A stretch of DNA of 64,000 bases from Diacronema lutheri (lineage: Eukaryota > Haptophyta > Pavlovophyceae > Pavlovales > Pavlovaceae). Location: contig JAGTXO010000036.1 of NCBI GenBank assembly GCA_019448385.1, positions 124,001 to 188,000 on the forward strand. The letters are read 5' to 3'. Positions 10,197-19,518 of the stretch are shown here, piece by piece (position 1 is the stretch's first letter; the number at the start of each line of letters is the position of its first letter). Under the pieces are notes generated by a model that was given only the letters and a program-made list of their open reading frames with translations, was not told where the DNA came from and ran no database searches. Made by a program: the position numbers and the translations under genes.

Positions 10197-10328
10197 GGAT
10201 TGGGGCGCGCTCCGGCGGGCGTCTGCCGACGCAGCCTCGATTCGCGCATCGCGCCCACGCGCCCGTCGCGGACTGTGTGAGCAGGGCTGAAGAGTGTGAA
10301 GAGTTTTGGGCAAGACGTTTCCTCTAAA

Positions 10329-11888
10329 TTAGCACGAGAGCGCTGCTGCGCTGCGCACGCCCTCTCGCGAGGCCACGGTGCCGCCGGCGACGGCGTTGGC
10401 CGCGCACTTGGCCTTGCCCACCGGCTTCGGCCGCTTCACCCCGCTGCCTGCCCCTCGCACGGCGGCCATGGGCACAGGCGACGCATTGCCGCTCGCTCTC
10501 TCCGCAGCCTTAGCGGCCGCTGGCGCAGCAACCGCCGCAAGCATCGGCCGCGCGGACGGTGCGGGCGGCGGCGCGGGCGGCGGCGGCCGAGCGTTGCCCG
10601 CACCTGTGGTCGCGGGCGTGGCCGGAGCGGCGGGCGTGCGCCCGGCCGTCGTCGCGGCCGTGCGCGCGGCGGGCGAAGCCGCCCTCGCGCTGGGCGGCGA
10701 GACGAGGCCAGCCGCGTGCAGAAGGCGCATCAACAAGCCGTGCCCAACTTGCGCACCAGCGCCGACGCTGCCAGCCGCGGCCGCGGCCGCGGGCGCCTGC
10801 CGCACACTGCGCCCGTTCGCTGTTGTCAGCTTTGGCTGCGCGGGCGATGCGGTCAGCTCGGCTGGCGTTGCGCCTGCCGTGGGCTCGTCCTCCTCCTCCT
10901 CCTCCTCTCGCAGCGTGCTCGCGACGCTCGGCAGCGGCTCCGCGCCCGCGCCTGCGCCCGCGCCCGCGCCCGCGCCCACGCCGGCGCCCGCGTGCTGCTG
11001 CGTCTCGTCCTCCCGTTCGGGCGCCATCTGCTGCAGCAGCTCGCGCTCGGTGAAGCCGGCGGCGAGCAACGCCTGCACGGTCGGCCTGCGCTTCGCCTCG
11101 CGGTCGAGCGCGGGTGGATCGCCCTGCCTGGCTACCGGCGCGGAGACGGACAGGTGCGTGCGTAGCTGCGCTGCGAGCTCTGTCTCTGAGAAGCCAGCGG
11201 CGAGAAGGTGGGCGATCGTTGGCCGACGGCGCTGCGCGTCGGAGAGCGGGCGGCGCGGCGAGTGGATAGCGCGGTGTGGCGGCGTGCTCGGCGCGCTCGC
11301 GCCGCCGTCCGCGATGCGCTGCGCGAGCTCACGGTCGTCGCCCTCCTGCTCCGCGCGCCGGCGCGCATAGGCCGCCAACTCCACGTTGTTGGAAGCGCTC
11401 ACGTCCGCGCGCGCGAGGCCCCGACGCGCGAGGTCCTTGTCGGAGAAGAGCGCGTCCCAGTGATTGCCGTGCGAAAACCACAGCGCACAGTAGCTCGGGT
11501 CCGCCGGCGCCTCGGGCGGCTCGAACGTGAGCGGCGGACGGTTCATTGAGAGCACGGTGAACGCGGTGTTGTGCAGCTGGGCGATCACCTGCAGCTCGAG
11601 ATCGGAGCCCCATGTCGCGTCAAGCGCCATTCGGTCGGCGTACGCGCCAATCCCGCCGTCCGTGTCGACCACGAAGGGCGCGTACGTTGCGGCATGCGCG
11701 CGGATGTGTGCGACGACGGCATCGCGCAGCTCCTCGTGCCGCGTCTGGTCGCCGAGGCAGACCTCGGCACACGCGCGGAAGAGGCAATTGCCGTCGGGCG
11801 GGATCGCCTTGCGCGTGTACCCGAGCTGATCGAGCACACTCTGCGCCTCGTCCGCTGTCGTCAGCTTGCGCGCGCTGCGCACCGGCAT
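10329..11888 (-). CDS. OTU-family cysteine protease (deubiquitinase-like)
   Basis: 519 residues from the ATG at 11888. The OTU domain spans about residues 15-150. The catalytic block IPPDGNCLFRAC gives Asp32 and nucleophile Cys35, and FSHGNHWDAL supplies the catalytic His143 with its aromatic neighbour, so the enzyme looks intact. It should hydrolyse ubiquitin (or ubiquitin-like) isopeptide bonds. C-terminal to it are two copies of a helical motif, RRPTIAHLLAAGFSETELAA (about 221) and RRPTVQALLAAGFTERELLQ (about 267), perhaps small ubiquitin-binding helices, then a Gly/Ala dipeptide run, an acidic run and a low-complexity Ala/Pro tail ending in basic KRPKPVGKAK. A strikingly AT-rich patch lies upstream of its start. 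Confidence 0.87.
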   Translation of the reverse strand: MPVRSARKLTTADEAQSVLDQLGYTRKAIPPDGNCLFRACAEVCLGDQTRHEELRDAVVAHIRAHAATYAPFVVDTDGGIGAYADRMALDATWGSDLELQVIAQLHNTAFTVLSMNRPPLTFEPPEAPADPSYCALWFSHGNHWDALFSDKDLARRGLARADVSASNNVELAAYARRRAEQEGDDRELAQRIADGGASAPSTPPHRAIHSPRRPLSDAQRRRPTIAHLLAAGFSETELAAQLRTHLSVSAPVARQGDPPALDREAKRRPTVQALLAAGFTERELLQQMAPEREDETQQHAGAGVGAGAGAGAGAGAEPLPSVASTLREEEEEEDEPTAGATPAELTASPAQPKLTTANGRSVRQAPAAAAAAGSVGAGAQVGHGLLMRLLHAAGLVSPPSARAASPAARTAATTAGRTPAAPATPATTGAGNARPPPPAPPPAPSARPMLAAVAAPAAAKAAERASGNASPVPMAAVRGAGSGVKRPKPVGKAKCAANAVAGGTVASREGVRSAAALSC

Positions 11889-11902
11889 CGCGACGCCGAC
11901 GG

Positions 11903-11972
11903 ACTATGAGCTCATAATAAGACTAGTACCCACAATTTAATAATTTTTTATTATTTCCAAAAGAATGAAAAC
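11903..11972. promoter_or_regulatory. AT-rich island upstream of the OTU gene
   Basis: About 70 bp of A/T-dominated sequence (CTCATAATAAG, then TTTAATAATTTTTTATTATT) directly upstream of the OTU start and in sharp contrast to the surrounding DNA. It probably holds the OTU core promoter, and part could be the 3' end signal of the LETM1-like gene, whose stop is at 12073. Only composition supports this. Confidence 0.4.
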
Positions 11973-12072
11973 CTCGCGCTGTCGCCGATCGCCCAGGCTG
12001 CCAGGCCCTCCTCGCGCGACTTGGCGATCGGCTCGGCGCGCGACGGGCGGCTCCAGACGAGCCGCGACGTCG

Positions 12073-14366
12073 TCATTCTAGCGACCCGTCATGCGGCTCG
12101 CGCGAGCCGTCGGTGGCCTGCGCGCCCGCTGCGGCTCTCACGCCGCCCGCATCCTGCGCGTCCGCGCTCGTGTCCGCGCCGGCCGCGGCGACGTTGGCGC
12201 TCGCCGGCGACGCGTCCGCGCGCGCGGCGTGCTCGCGCGCGCGCCGGGGCGGCGGCGTCGGGTTGGCGAGCCGCTCGTACGTGTCGATGAGCTGCTGCCG
12301 CCGCTCTGAGAATGCGGAGGGGAAAAAGTCCGGGAAGATTCGCTGGATCAGCGAGAAGACGAGCACGTGCCTGCGCCCGTACGCGCGCGGAGGCGGGCGC
12401 GGGACGCGTGAGGCATGTCGCGCGCCGCGCCGCGCAAACACTCGCGCCGCGCGGGCGCGCACCCCGGCGGCGAGAGCGGTATGATCAGGATGATGACAAA
12501 GGGAATGAAGGTGAGAAGGTCGCGCGCCGTGCGCTGCAGGATCCGCGCCTCGCGCTCCGAGAGCGTCTGGCCGGACACAGCCTGCGAGAGGAGGCCGAGC
12601 GAAAACCACGCGTCCTGCGCGAGCAAACGCACGCCGCGCACGTAGAACTGCACGCCCGCGCCCAGCTTGTCCGCGTTTGATCGCAAGCTCACCTGCCCGA
12701 CGCACGGCGCGCGGCGCGTGAGAGCGCGCGGCGCGCGCGAGCGCGCGGCGCGCGCGTGCGCGCGGTGGGGGCGGCGGCGAGGACGCGCGGCGCGCACCTG
12801 CGTACGCTCGAGGTTCCACTCGACCGCGTCCACATTTGGCGAGGCGAGCCCGAGCACGAGCAGGAAATCCTGCACGTCGCGCTCGAGCTCGCCAAGCTGC
12901 GCGGCGATGCCCCCCGCCACCGCCGGGGCGGAGCCGTCGACGCTGGTCGAGCGCGTGCGCGCCTCGGCCTCGCGCCGGCGCGCGTCGTAGCGGCGGTCGA
13001 GCTGCACGAACGACTGCGCGTACCTGCGCGCCCCGCCACCAGCGCGGGCGCGCGCGCGCGCTCGCATGAACGTCGCGTGCACGCGCGCGCGCGCGCGCGT
13101 CGCGCGCGCGCCGCACGAAATGAGCTGCTCGGTGGTGCTGCCGACCGACGCCGTCTGGATCGCAAGTCGTAGCTCGGCGTCCAGGTAGATGAAGGCGCGC
13201 TGCAGGTTGACGTTGAGCGCCTTCACCTGCGCGCGCGCGGTGCGATGGGGGCGGGCGGCTGAGCGCACGCCGTGAGCGCGCGGCGACACGATCGCGGCTC
13301 GCGCCGGCGCGGCGGGCGCGGCGGGCGCGGCGCGCGCGCGCACTGCGACATCCGTCTGCATGCGCCCGACGGACGTCTGCGCGTTGTCCAGCTCGGTGAG
13401 GAGGAAGGAGCGCGAGTCCTCCGAGAGCGCGGCAGAGCGGCCCTGCTGGTTGGTACAGAGCTGCTGCACGGCGGCGCTCAGCTTGTCGACCTCGGTGCGC
13501 GAGATGCGCAGCGCGCGCGCCTCCTCGTCGAGCTGCCGACGCATGTCGTCCGCCCCCGCCGACGCGGGCGTCAGCCGCGCCCACAGCCGCTGCACCGAGC
13601 CGACCGTCGCAGACAGGCCCGACGACGCCCCGTCGGCGCCGCCGTCCGCGTCGTCCGACGCGGACGGCGCGGCGGCGTCGCTTTGCTCGCCGGCCGACGC
13701 GGGCGCCTCGATCGTCGTCTGCAGCTGCTGCCGCCGCTGGCTCAGCTTTGCGATCGTGCGACGCGCGCGCGCAAAGCCCTGCCGGACTGGCGTCGTCTCG
13801 AGCAGCAGCTGCGAGACTGCGTCCTGCTGCGACGCCTCAAACTCGGCATACTGGCGGGCGAGGCGGTCGAGCTCGTCGCTCGCGCGCTGTTGGCGCGCAA
13901 TGGTCTGCTCTAGGTCTGTCGCCGGCAGCGCGCCGCGCGCGGCGAGCCGCGTGCGCACCGTCGCCTGGTCGCGCCGCAGCCGACGCGCGATCGTGCCAAA
14001 CGCGATGTCAGAGACCATCGACATGTCGCGCAGCCACTCGCGGCCAAGCTCGGCGGCGAACTCAGCCTGCACGAGATCGCGCCGCACGCGCAGTACCAAC
14101 ATTTTGTCCTCGACCTGCAGCGTGCGCTCCGACGCGCTCGATGCGATCGCCGCCGGCGGCGGCGCGGGCGCCGTCGTCGCGTCGACGCGCTCGGCGGCAC
14201 GGATCGCCGCGCGAGCGGCGGCGGGCGATCTCGAGACGTGTGCGCACGCGCTGGCGCGTGCGCTGTGCACGCGCGCTCCGCCACGCGCGCCCGCCGCCGC
14301 CGCGCCCACCGCCGCCGCGGCCGCGAGCAGCAGCGCGAATCGTGCCGGACCGCGTGCCACCACCAT
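12073..14366 (-). CDS. LETM1-like membrane protein, five exons
   Basis: Exons by eye: 14366-13344, 13226-13117, 13023-12798, 12692-12463, 12370-12073 (628 residues). Four introns of 117, 93, 105 and 92 bp start GTGCG and end GCAG; each joint keeps the frame. The C-terminal part matches the LETM1 core: GVRLLAQDAWFSLGLLSQAV, LSEREARILQRTARDLLTFI, a hydrophobic span PFVIILIIPLSPPG, then LIQRIFPDFFPSAF (compare the family pattern P..LFP..LPStF). The middle is coiled coil (ERTLQVEDKM to RRQQLQTTIE). The N-terminus, MVVARGPARFALLLAAAAAV, looks like a signal peptide or anchor, so the product may go to plastid or mitochondrion. LETM1 proteins act in inner-membrane K+/H+ or Ca2+ balance; plant relatives exist in plastids. 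The usual C-terminal ribosome-binding part is short here. Confidence 0.8.
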
Positions 14367-14436
14367 CGCCTTCGCGTGATTGCTGCTTCTTTGCCACAAA
14401 AGGCATGGCGGTTGTCTCCTGGCGGCGAGTTGAGGT
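14367..14436. promoter_or_regulatory. 70-bp divergent promoter, LETM1-like / ankyrin genes
   Basis: Only 70 bp separate the two start codons. The segment contains CCACAAAAGGCATGGCGG (from 14394), matching the A-run/GC motif of other promoters here. Transcription start sites probably lie very close to, or inside, the partner gene. Confidence 0.5.
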
Positions 14437-15704
14437 ATGAACGCGCGCACAGCCGCACGTTCGGCGCGCGCGCTTGCGACGCTCGCGGGCGCGCGCGCCG
14501 TGGGCTCGGCCGAGTGCCAGCAACGGCGCACGTCGCAGCATCCGGACGCTGTCTTTTTCGAGCAGCTCGAGGCCCACCGCCAGCTGCGGCTCTCGCTGCT
14601 CGCCGAGGCGAAGCTTGGCGAGTGGTACGAGGTCAAGCGGCTGCTTGACCGGGGCGACGCGCCGGGCGAGGCGGACTCGGAGGGCGTGACTGCGCTGCAC
14701 CTGGCGGCGCGCGAAGGCAAGACGATGATTGCCGGCTGGCTGCTTGACGCGGGTGCGAGCTGCGACGCGCGCGACGCGAGCGGTCGGTCGGCGCTCGCGT
14801 ACGCGGCGGCGGCGTCGCACCCGCAGCTCGTCGCGCTCCTCCTCGCCTCGCCGCACTGCGAGCGGACGGACGTGAACGAGCGCGACCGGACTGGCGCGAC
14901 GCTTCTGCACCGCGCCGCCGCCACCGGCGCGCACGGCATGGTGCGCCAGCTCCTCCGCCACCCGCGGTGCGACCCAAACGCGTGCGACGCGTACGGCACG
15001 GCGCCGCTGCACAAGGCCGCCGCGTTTGGGCACGAGCAGGCGGTGCACGCGCTGCTCGCGGACGTGCGCACGCAGATTGACCTGCCGGTGGCCGAGCCGA
15101 GCGCACCGGGCGCGCACGAGGCCATCTCAAACGGTAGGAGGCGAGCGGCGAGGCGCGACGAGCAGCGCGCCGCGGGCCGCGCGCGTCAACCGCGCGCCTG
15201 CCCACTGACCGCGCGCCGCGATGGCGCCTGACCGTGCACGCGTGGTGCTCGCGGTGCGCGGTCGGGCGCATGCGCGGCTGTCGGCGAATCAGCGCTCCTG
15301 ACCGTGCCGCGCACCGCACCGCACCGCGCATGTGTACAGGCGAATCAGCGCTCCTGCTCGCCGCTGGACATACCTATTACGACTCGCATGCGCGGCACAC
15401 GGCGATCGCAAAGGCGCTGCTCGCGGCCGGCGCATGCCCAAACGCGGCGGACAAGCGCGGGCGCACGGCCGCGCACCGCGCGTGCCTCGCAGGCAACGAG
15501 GGTGTCATCCGGCTGCTCTTGCGCGCAAGGGAGCGCGTTGACTGGGAGCGGCAAGACGCCGACGGCCGCACCCCGTTTGAGCTCGCCGCGCGCGCTGGCC
15601 ACGCGGCGATCGTGAGCGCGCTGCGCGAGCGCGGGCATGCGCACGGCCGCGCGCCGGCCGTGCGCAGAGCCACGTCCGTGTCGGGCGCGCGGCGCGAACA
15701 GTGA
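14437..15704 (+). CDS. Ankyrin-repeat protein, two exons
   Basis: Exons 14437-15133 and 15340-15704 (353 residues), phase-1 intron of 206 bp with donor GTAGGAG and acceptor GTGTACAG; the join reads ISN-G-ESALLLAAGH. At least six ankyrin repeats span residues about 60-340, with classic motifs GVTALHLAAREGKTMIAGWL, GATLLHRAAATGAHGMV, GTAPLHKAAAFGHEQAV, GRTAAHRACLAGNEGVIRLL and GRTPFELAARAGHAAIV. The role is presumably protein binding; no enzymatic domain is present. The intron holds a 17-bp copy of the first bases of exon 2 (15284-15300 versus 15340-15356). It meets the TBC gene tail to tail. Confidence 0.83.
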
Positions 15705-15796
15705 GCCCATGCGCTCTCTAGTTACGGATTTCTGATAAATTTTGTTCGACCCCTCCGCGCCCGTCGGTGGCCGCTCCGCGCCCGCGGAGCGCCGCT

Positions 15797-15850
15797 CACT
15801 TTGCGCCGCCCACTTTGCGCCGCTCGCTTTGCGCCGCTCACTTTGCGCCG
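15797..15850. repeat. 14-bp tandem repeat at the TBC gene stop
   Basis: Nearly four units of CACTTTGCGCCGCT (15797, 15811, 15825, 15839) in the convergent 3' gap. The last unit contains the TBC stop codon (TCA at 15838-15840 on the plus strand), so the repeat overlaps the gene's 3' end. Confidence 0.85.
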
Positions 15851-17025
15851 ACCCCTCCCGCCACGCCACCGCCGCCGGCGGACGCGTCCGGCCGACCGAG
15901 CGCGCGGCCGCCGAGCACTCGTCGGCGCACGTTGAGCGCAAACGCGCGCTCGAAGAGTGCATCGACGTTTGCGCACTCGGCGGGCGCGGCGCGCAGGCCG
16001 GCGAGCAGCGCCTCGCCGCGCAGCGCGAGCAGCCGCCGCTCGTGCAGCGCGAGGACGGCGAGCGCGAGCCGAAAGAGCACCTTCGCGTCGCGGTCGAGAG
16101 CGATGGAGTCGAGTGCGCGCAGGCAACCCTCAAACGGCAGGCAGCCGATGAAAAGCGTCATGAACCAGCGCGTGCAGTAGCTCGACGGCTCGACGAGCTC
16201 GCGCTCCAGGTGCGCGTGCAGCGCGGGCAGCGACGCGGCGAGCAACTCGTCGAAGGCGTCGATCGACGCGCGCAGGCCGGGCAGGCCGGGCAGGTAGCTC
16301 GCGCGCAGCCCGCAGTTGGTGAACAGCGCGACGAGCAGGCAGAGGGCGCGGTCCTCGGGCATGAAGAGGAGGAGAAGCCCGCCCACGTAGTTGAGCCCCT
16401 GGCAGTACCCCACCTCCGCGTCGTACCCGCCGAGCGCGGCGAGCAGCCGGCCGAGCAGCTCTGCGCCGTCGGGCGCGCCGCGCACGCGCGCGCCCGGCTC
16501 GAGCTCGCCGGCGGCGAAGAGCGCGTGCTCGGGGAAGGTGCGGCGCACGTCGAGCTCGATCTCTTCGCGCACCTCCGCCGGGCACGCCGCGACCAGCTCC
16601 TCGTACGGCGGCAGCGTCGGGTGCAGCGCGGGCACGCCGGCGAGCAGGTCCCACACGTGCGCGCGCACGGCGGACGGCACGCCGCGCCGCACGCGCCGCT
16701 TGAGGAGGAGGCGGCGCGGGCCCTTGCACCAAGCGGGCCAGCTGGGCCCAAGCATCTTTAGCCACTTGTGCAGCTCCGCATTCTCCCGCCGCGCATCCGC
16801 GCTCGAGCGCGCGTGCGCCTCGCCGCGTACGACGGCGCCAAACCCGGCCACAGCCGCGGCCGCCGCCGCGGGCGCGCGCAGGACGGCGAAGCCGAAGCGG
16901 TCGAGTGCCGGGTGGGCGCGCAGCGCAGCGAGGCGCGCGGCCGCCGTCCGATCCGAAAGCGCCGAGCCCTCCGACGACGGGGTCGGGGACGCGGGGCGGG
17001 ACGTGTCCGAGCCGCTGCCCTCCAT
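15838..17025 (-). CDS. TBC-domain Rab GTPase-activating protein
   Basis: 395 residues from the ATG at 17025; an in-frame ATG at 17085 would add 20 residues but would abut the neighbouring gene's longest frame. The TBC domain fills most of the protein: RRGVPSAVRAHVWDLLAGVP, the arginine-finger motif EIELDVRRTFPEH (IxxDxxR) and the glutamine-finger motif VGYCQGLNYVGGLLLLF, so both catalytic fingers are present. It should accelerate GTP hydrolysis on a Rab GTPase, acting in vesicle traffic. The N-terminal 100 residues are Ala/Ser-rich. The C-terminal end reads into a tandem repeat. Unspliced as read. Confidence 0.88.
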   Translation of the reverse strand: MEGSGSDTSRPASPTPSSEGSALSDRTAAARLAALRAHPALDRFGFAVLRAPAAAAAAVAGFGAVVRGEAHARSSADARRENAELHKWLKMLGPSWPAWCKGPRRLLLKRRVRRGVPSAVRAHVWDLLAGVPALHPTLPPYEELVAACPAEVREEIELDVRRTFPEHALFAAGELEPGARVRGAPDGAELLGRLLAALGGYDAEVGYCQGLNYVGGLLLLFMPEDRALCLLVALFTNCGLRASYLPGLPGLRASIDAFDELLAASLPALHAHLERELVEPSSYCTRWFMTLFIGCLPFEGCLRALDSIALDRDAKVLFRLALAVLALHERRLLALRGEALLAGLRAAPAECANVDALFERAFALNVRRRVLGGRALGRPDASAGGGGVAGGVGAK

Positions 17026-17190
17026 CGCCTGCAACCGCTCGCCGCACTTCGCTGCGCGGCGGTTGGTACCACATTGTAACCCCATATGAGTATGGGTACT
17101 TTATGGTCGCGCGAAAAAGCAAACGGCCCAGAAAAGAGCGGGTGTGAAGGAAAGCCCTGCGCTCCGCGCTCGGCGGCGCATCGCGAGGCG
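17026..17190. promoter_or_regulatory. Divergent promoter, TBC gene / DUF5690 gene
   Basis: 165 bp between the preferred starts. It has a lower-GC core (CCACATTGTAACCCCATATG, then TATGGGTACTTTATGG) followed by GAAAAAGCAAACGGCCCAG, which resembles the A-run motif of other promoters. The palindrome CATATG at 17083-17088 supplies an ATG on each strand. Confidence 0.45.
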
Positions 17191-18987
17191 ATGGCGCGCG
17201 TGGCGCGCACGCCGTCGCTCTCGTCGACGCTGCTTGTGGCGGGCGCGCCCGAGGATGAGCCATGCGGCTCTCGATCGTCGTGCGGCTCGTCGGTCGACTC
17301 GGTCGCCGACTCAGGATCGGACGCCGACATGCGCTCGACGTCGATCGTCGGGATGGGCAGCGACGGGCTGCTCGGCGGCGCGCTGTTTAGGTCAGAGGAC
17401 TTCGCCTCGACGCTCGACCTCAACGCGATCCTTGCGGACGGTCAGACTGCCGACGAGGCGGCGGCGACGCCGCACGACCGGCTCGTTGCGATCAAGCTCG
17501 GCGCGGCGTCGTTTGGCTACCACTTCGCCGTGCTGCTGATCAAGATCACACCGTTTGCGGCGACGTACGCAGGGCAGCGCGTGTGCGGTCTGCCGCTCAA
17601 GAGCGTGCTCGCGCTCGCGCAGACATGCGGCTACCTGACGGGCAAGCCGCTCGCGCTGCTCATCGTGCCCAAGCTGCGGCGCGAGCGGCTGCTGCACGGG
17701 CTGCTGCTCGTGCTGTGGGGGCAGGGCCTCGCGCTCGTGCTCGCGACGCGGCACGGTGCCATCGCGCTCGCCGGCGCGCTCTACGTCGGCGGCGTCTTCG
17801 GCGCGGCCGCGTGGGGGTTGATCGTGCGGCTGTGCGAGGGGCGCGCGCGCACGGACGCCATCATGTCGTGCGTCTCCTTCTGCGCGATGGGCATGGGCGG
17901 CGTCGCCAAGTCGGCCGCGTCGGCGTTGCTCGGCGCTGGGCTGCCGAACGGCGGGATGATGTGCGCGTGCGCGACCGCCGGCCTCGTGCTCGGCAGCGCC
18001 ACCGCCGCGCTGCTCGCCGCGCAGGAGCCGCCGTCGATGGCCGACGTCGCGCTGCGCGGCGAGCGTCGCGAGCTCTCGTCGGTGCGAGAGCAGGGCGTGC
18101 GGCTGATACGGCGGCACGGGCTGGGCGTGGCGCTCGCGACGTGCGCGTACGTGCTGGTGGGCACGCTCCGCGCGTACCGCGACTTCTACCAGCCCGAGCT
18201 CTTCGAGGCGGTTGGGCTGGGCGGCCGTCCTGCGCTCTTTGCGGCAAGCGAGCTGAGCGTCGCGGCGTGCGTGCTCACGTTCACCGCGGCGCTCTCGATC
18301 ATCACCGACTCGTGGGTCGCGCTCAACGTGATCCTCGCCGCCGCGATGTCGGGCGGCCTCGCGCTCGCGCTCGCCACCTTCCTCTTCCGCGCGCATGCCT
18401 ATTCGTCGGGCTTCGCGTGGATGCTTCTCGTTGGAGCGGGCGCCTTCTTCGCCTACGTGCCAGTGGGCACGGTGCTGTACGAGAGGCTGCTCGCCGCGGC
18501 ACACGAGCAGCTGACCACGTCGATGCTCTCGATCCTGTCCGATGCGGCCGTGCTCGTCGGCACGGGTCTCCTCCTCGCCGCCGATTCGATGGCCGCCGCG
18601 CGCGCCGGCCGCGCGCCGCACAGCGCGCACGGCGCGACAACGGCGACGATTGCAACGCCGCCGGCCGCCGTCGAGGCCGGCGCGGTCTTCGAGCTCTTCT
18701 CGCGCATCGCGGTCGTTGGCGGCGTGCTCGTCGGTGCGCTCCTCTTCTGCGCCGCGCTCGCCTTCAACGCGTCGGTGCGCAAGACGCGCGAGGCATCGAG
18801 CATGCTCGGTCTGCCCGTCTCCGACTTTGCCGCGCGCGCGCAGCTCCACGTGCGCGCGCCGGCGGGGATCGGCGCGCCGCTGATGGCGCAAGCTGGCGCT
18901 CCGTCCGAGGCGGCCGTGCACGCCGAGCGCGTCGACGTCGGTGAGCGCCTCGCACCGAACCGCGCGCGCGCTCCGCCCGTGCCGTGA
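17191..18987 (+). CDS. DUF5690-type (MFS-like) multi-pass membrane protein
   Basis: 598 residues from the ATG at 17191 (an in-frame ATG at 17086 would add 35). About 12 hydrophobic spans run from residue ~110 to ~550. Diagnostic segments match the family I know as DUF5690: KITPFAATYAGQRVCGLPLK, VLALAQTCGYLTGKPLALLI, VGTLRAYRDFYQPELFEAVG and FFAYVPVGTVLYERLLAA. This MFS-related family is best known from Bacteroidetes and has no established substrate. N-terminal ~100 residues are Ser-rich and probably cytosolic, with no plastid signal. A predicted large loop follows span 10 (HSAHGATTATIATPP). Unspliced as read. A bacterial origin is possible but not shown. Confidence 0.72.
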   Translation: MARVARTPSLSSTLLVAGAPEDEPCGSRSSCGSSVDSVADSGSDADMRSTSIVGMGSDGLLGGALFRSEDFASTLDLNAILADGQTADEAAATPHDRLVAIKLGAASFGYHFAVLLIKITPFAATYAGQRVCGLPLKSVLALAQTCGYLTGKPLALLIVPKLRRERLLHGLLLVLWGQGLALVLATRHGAIALAGALYVGGVFGAAAWGLIVRLCEGRARTDAIMSCVSFCAMGMGGVAKSAASALLGAGLPNGGMMCACATAGLVLGSATAALLAAQEPPSMADVALRGERRELSSVREQGVRLIRRHGLGVALATCAYVLVGTLRAYRDFYQPELFEAVGLGGRPALFAASELSVAACVLTFTAALSIITDSWVALNVILAAAMSGGLALALATFLFRAHAYSSGFAWMLLVGAGAFFAYVPVGTVLYERLLAAAHEQLTTSMLSILSDAAVLVGTGLLLAADSMAAARAGRAPHSAHGATTATIATPPAAVEAGAVFELFSRIAVVGGVLVGALLFCAALAFNASVRKTREASSMLGLPVSDFAARAQLHVRAPAGIGAPLMAQAGAPSEAAVHAERVDVGERLAPNRARAPPVP

Positions 18988-19020
18988 GGCGGCGCGGCCG
19001 ATGCCGCGCGCGCGCGAAGA

Positions 19021-19070
19021 AGGGGGGGGGGGGGGGAGGGGGGGGGGGGGGGGGGAGGGGGGGGGGGGGG
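19021..19070. repeat. G-homopolymer tract
   Basis: About 50 bp made of runs of G broken by only two or three A, directly after the DUF5690 stop. Similar C/G runs occur at 26.08, 33.8-33.9, 37.95, 49.6, 50.5 and 50.8 kb. Confidence 0.9.
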
Positions 19071-19157
19071 CTGCTCAGAGCCCAGCAGCCTGCCCGCCGA
19101 AGGTGCACACCAGCCTGAAGATCACGTGCCATTCATTGCAAATGTACTCAACGTCGA

Positions 19158-19290
19158 GCGCATGGGCGCGCCCTCACGCGATGTCGCCCAGGCGGCGCTC
19201 GAGCGGCACGTCATGCGCCTTCAATTCGCCACGTGCGTCGTGCGTGGGCACGCGCAGCTCCTGCTCGCGCGCGCGCAGTTGGGCTTGCGA
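19158..19290 (+). mobile_element. Retroelement-like protein scrap, copy 1
   Basis: Encodes MGAPSRDVAQAALERHVMRL followed by QFATCVVRGHAQLLLARAQL, almost the same as the minus-strand peptide at 37.1-37.3 kb, with the DNA itself clearly alignable. The similarity starts abruptly at GCGCATGGGCGCGCCCTC. I read it as the tail of a dispersed repeat, possibly the C-terminal region of a retroelement polyprotein; the identity is a guess, the duplication is visible. Confidence 0.55.
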
Positions 19291-19518
19291 ACAGGGTCGT
19301 CGCCCTGCCTTGGGAGTTGGGACCTGCGCTGCGCGCGCTCTTTCTCGCTCGTTTTGTTCGTTGCCCCACGCGCACAAATTCTGAGTACTAATTACCCTTA
19401 CTACAGTAGAAGACGTTGCGCTTGTGGACTCGTCCCGCCCCCCTGTCCGACAGCGCATCTGGCCGCTGTGCTGCACACGAAGCGCGCGACGGCGCGCGCG
19501 CACGCCGAGCACGCGGCC

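Larger units (their letters stand above)
18988..19518. other. Intergenic stretch with G-tract and retroelement-like scrap
   Basis: No complete gene is seen. The segment holds a 50-bp G-rich tract (19021-19070) and, at 19158-19290, a scrap related to the fragment at 37.1-37.5 kb. A lower-GC patch (CTGAGTACTAATTACCCTTACTACAG, split: CTGAGTACTAATTACC near 19381) may belong to the promoter of the F-box gene that follows. Confidence 0.6.

Noticed and set aside
12348-15125. A single 925-codon minus frame covering the LETM1-like gene
   Set aside because: It reads through four introns that begin GTGCG and end GCAG and adds Arg-rich sequence absent from the family; it also starts inside the ankyrin gene.
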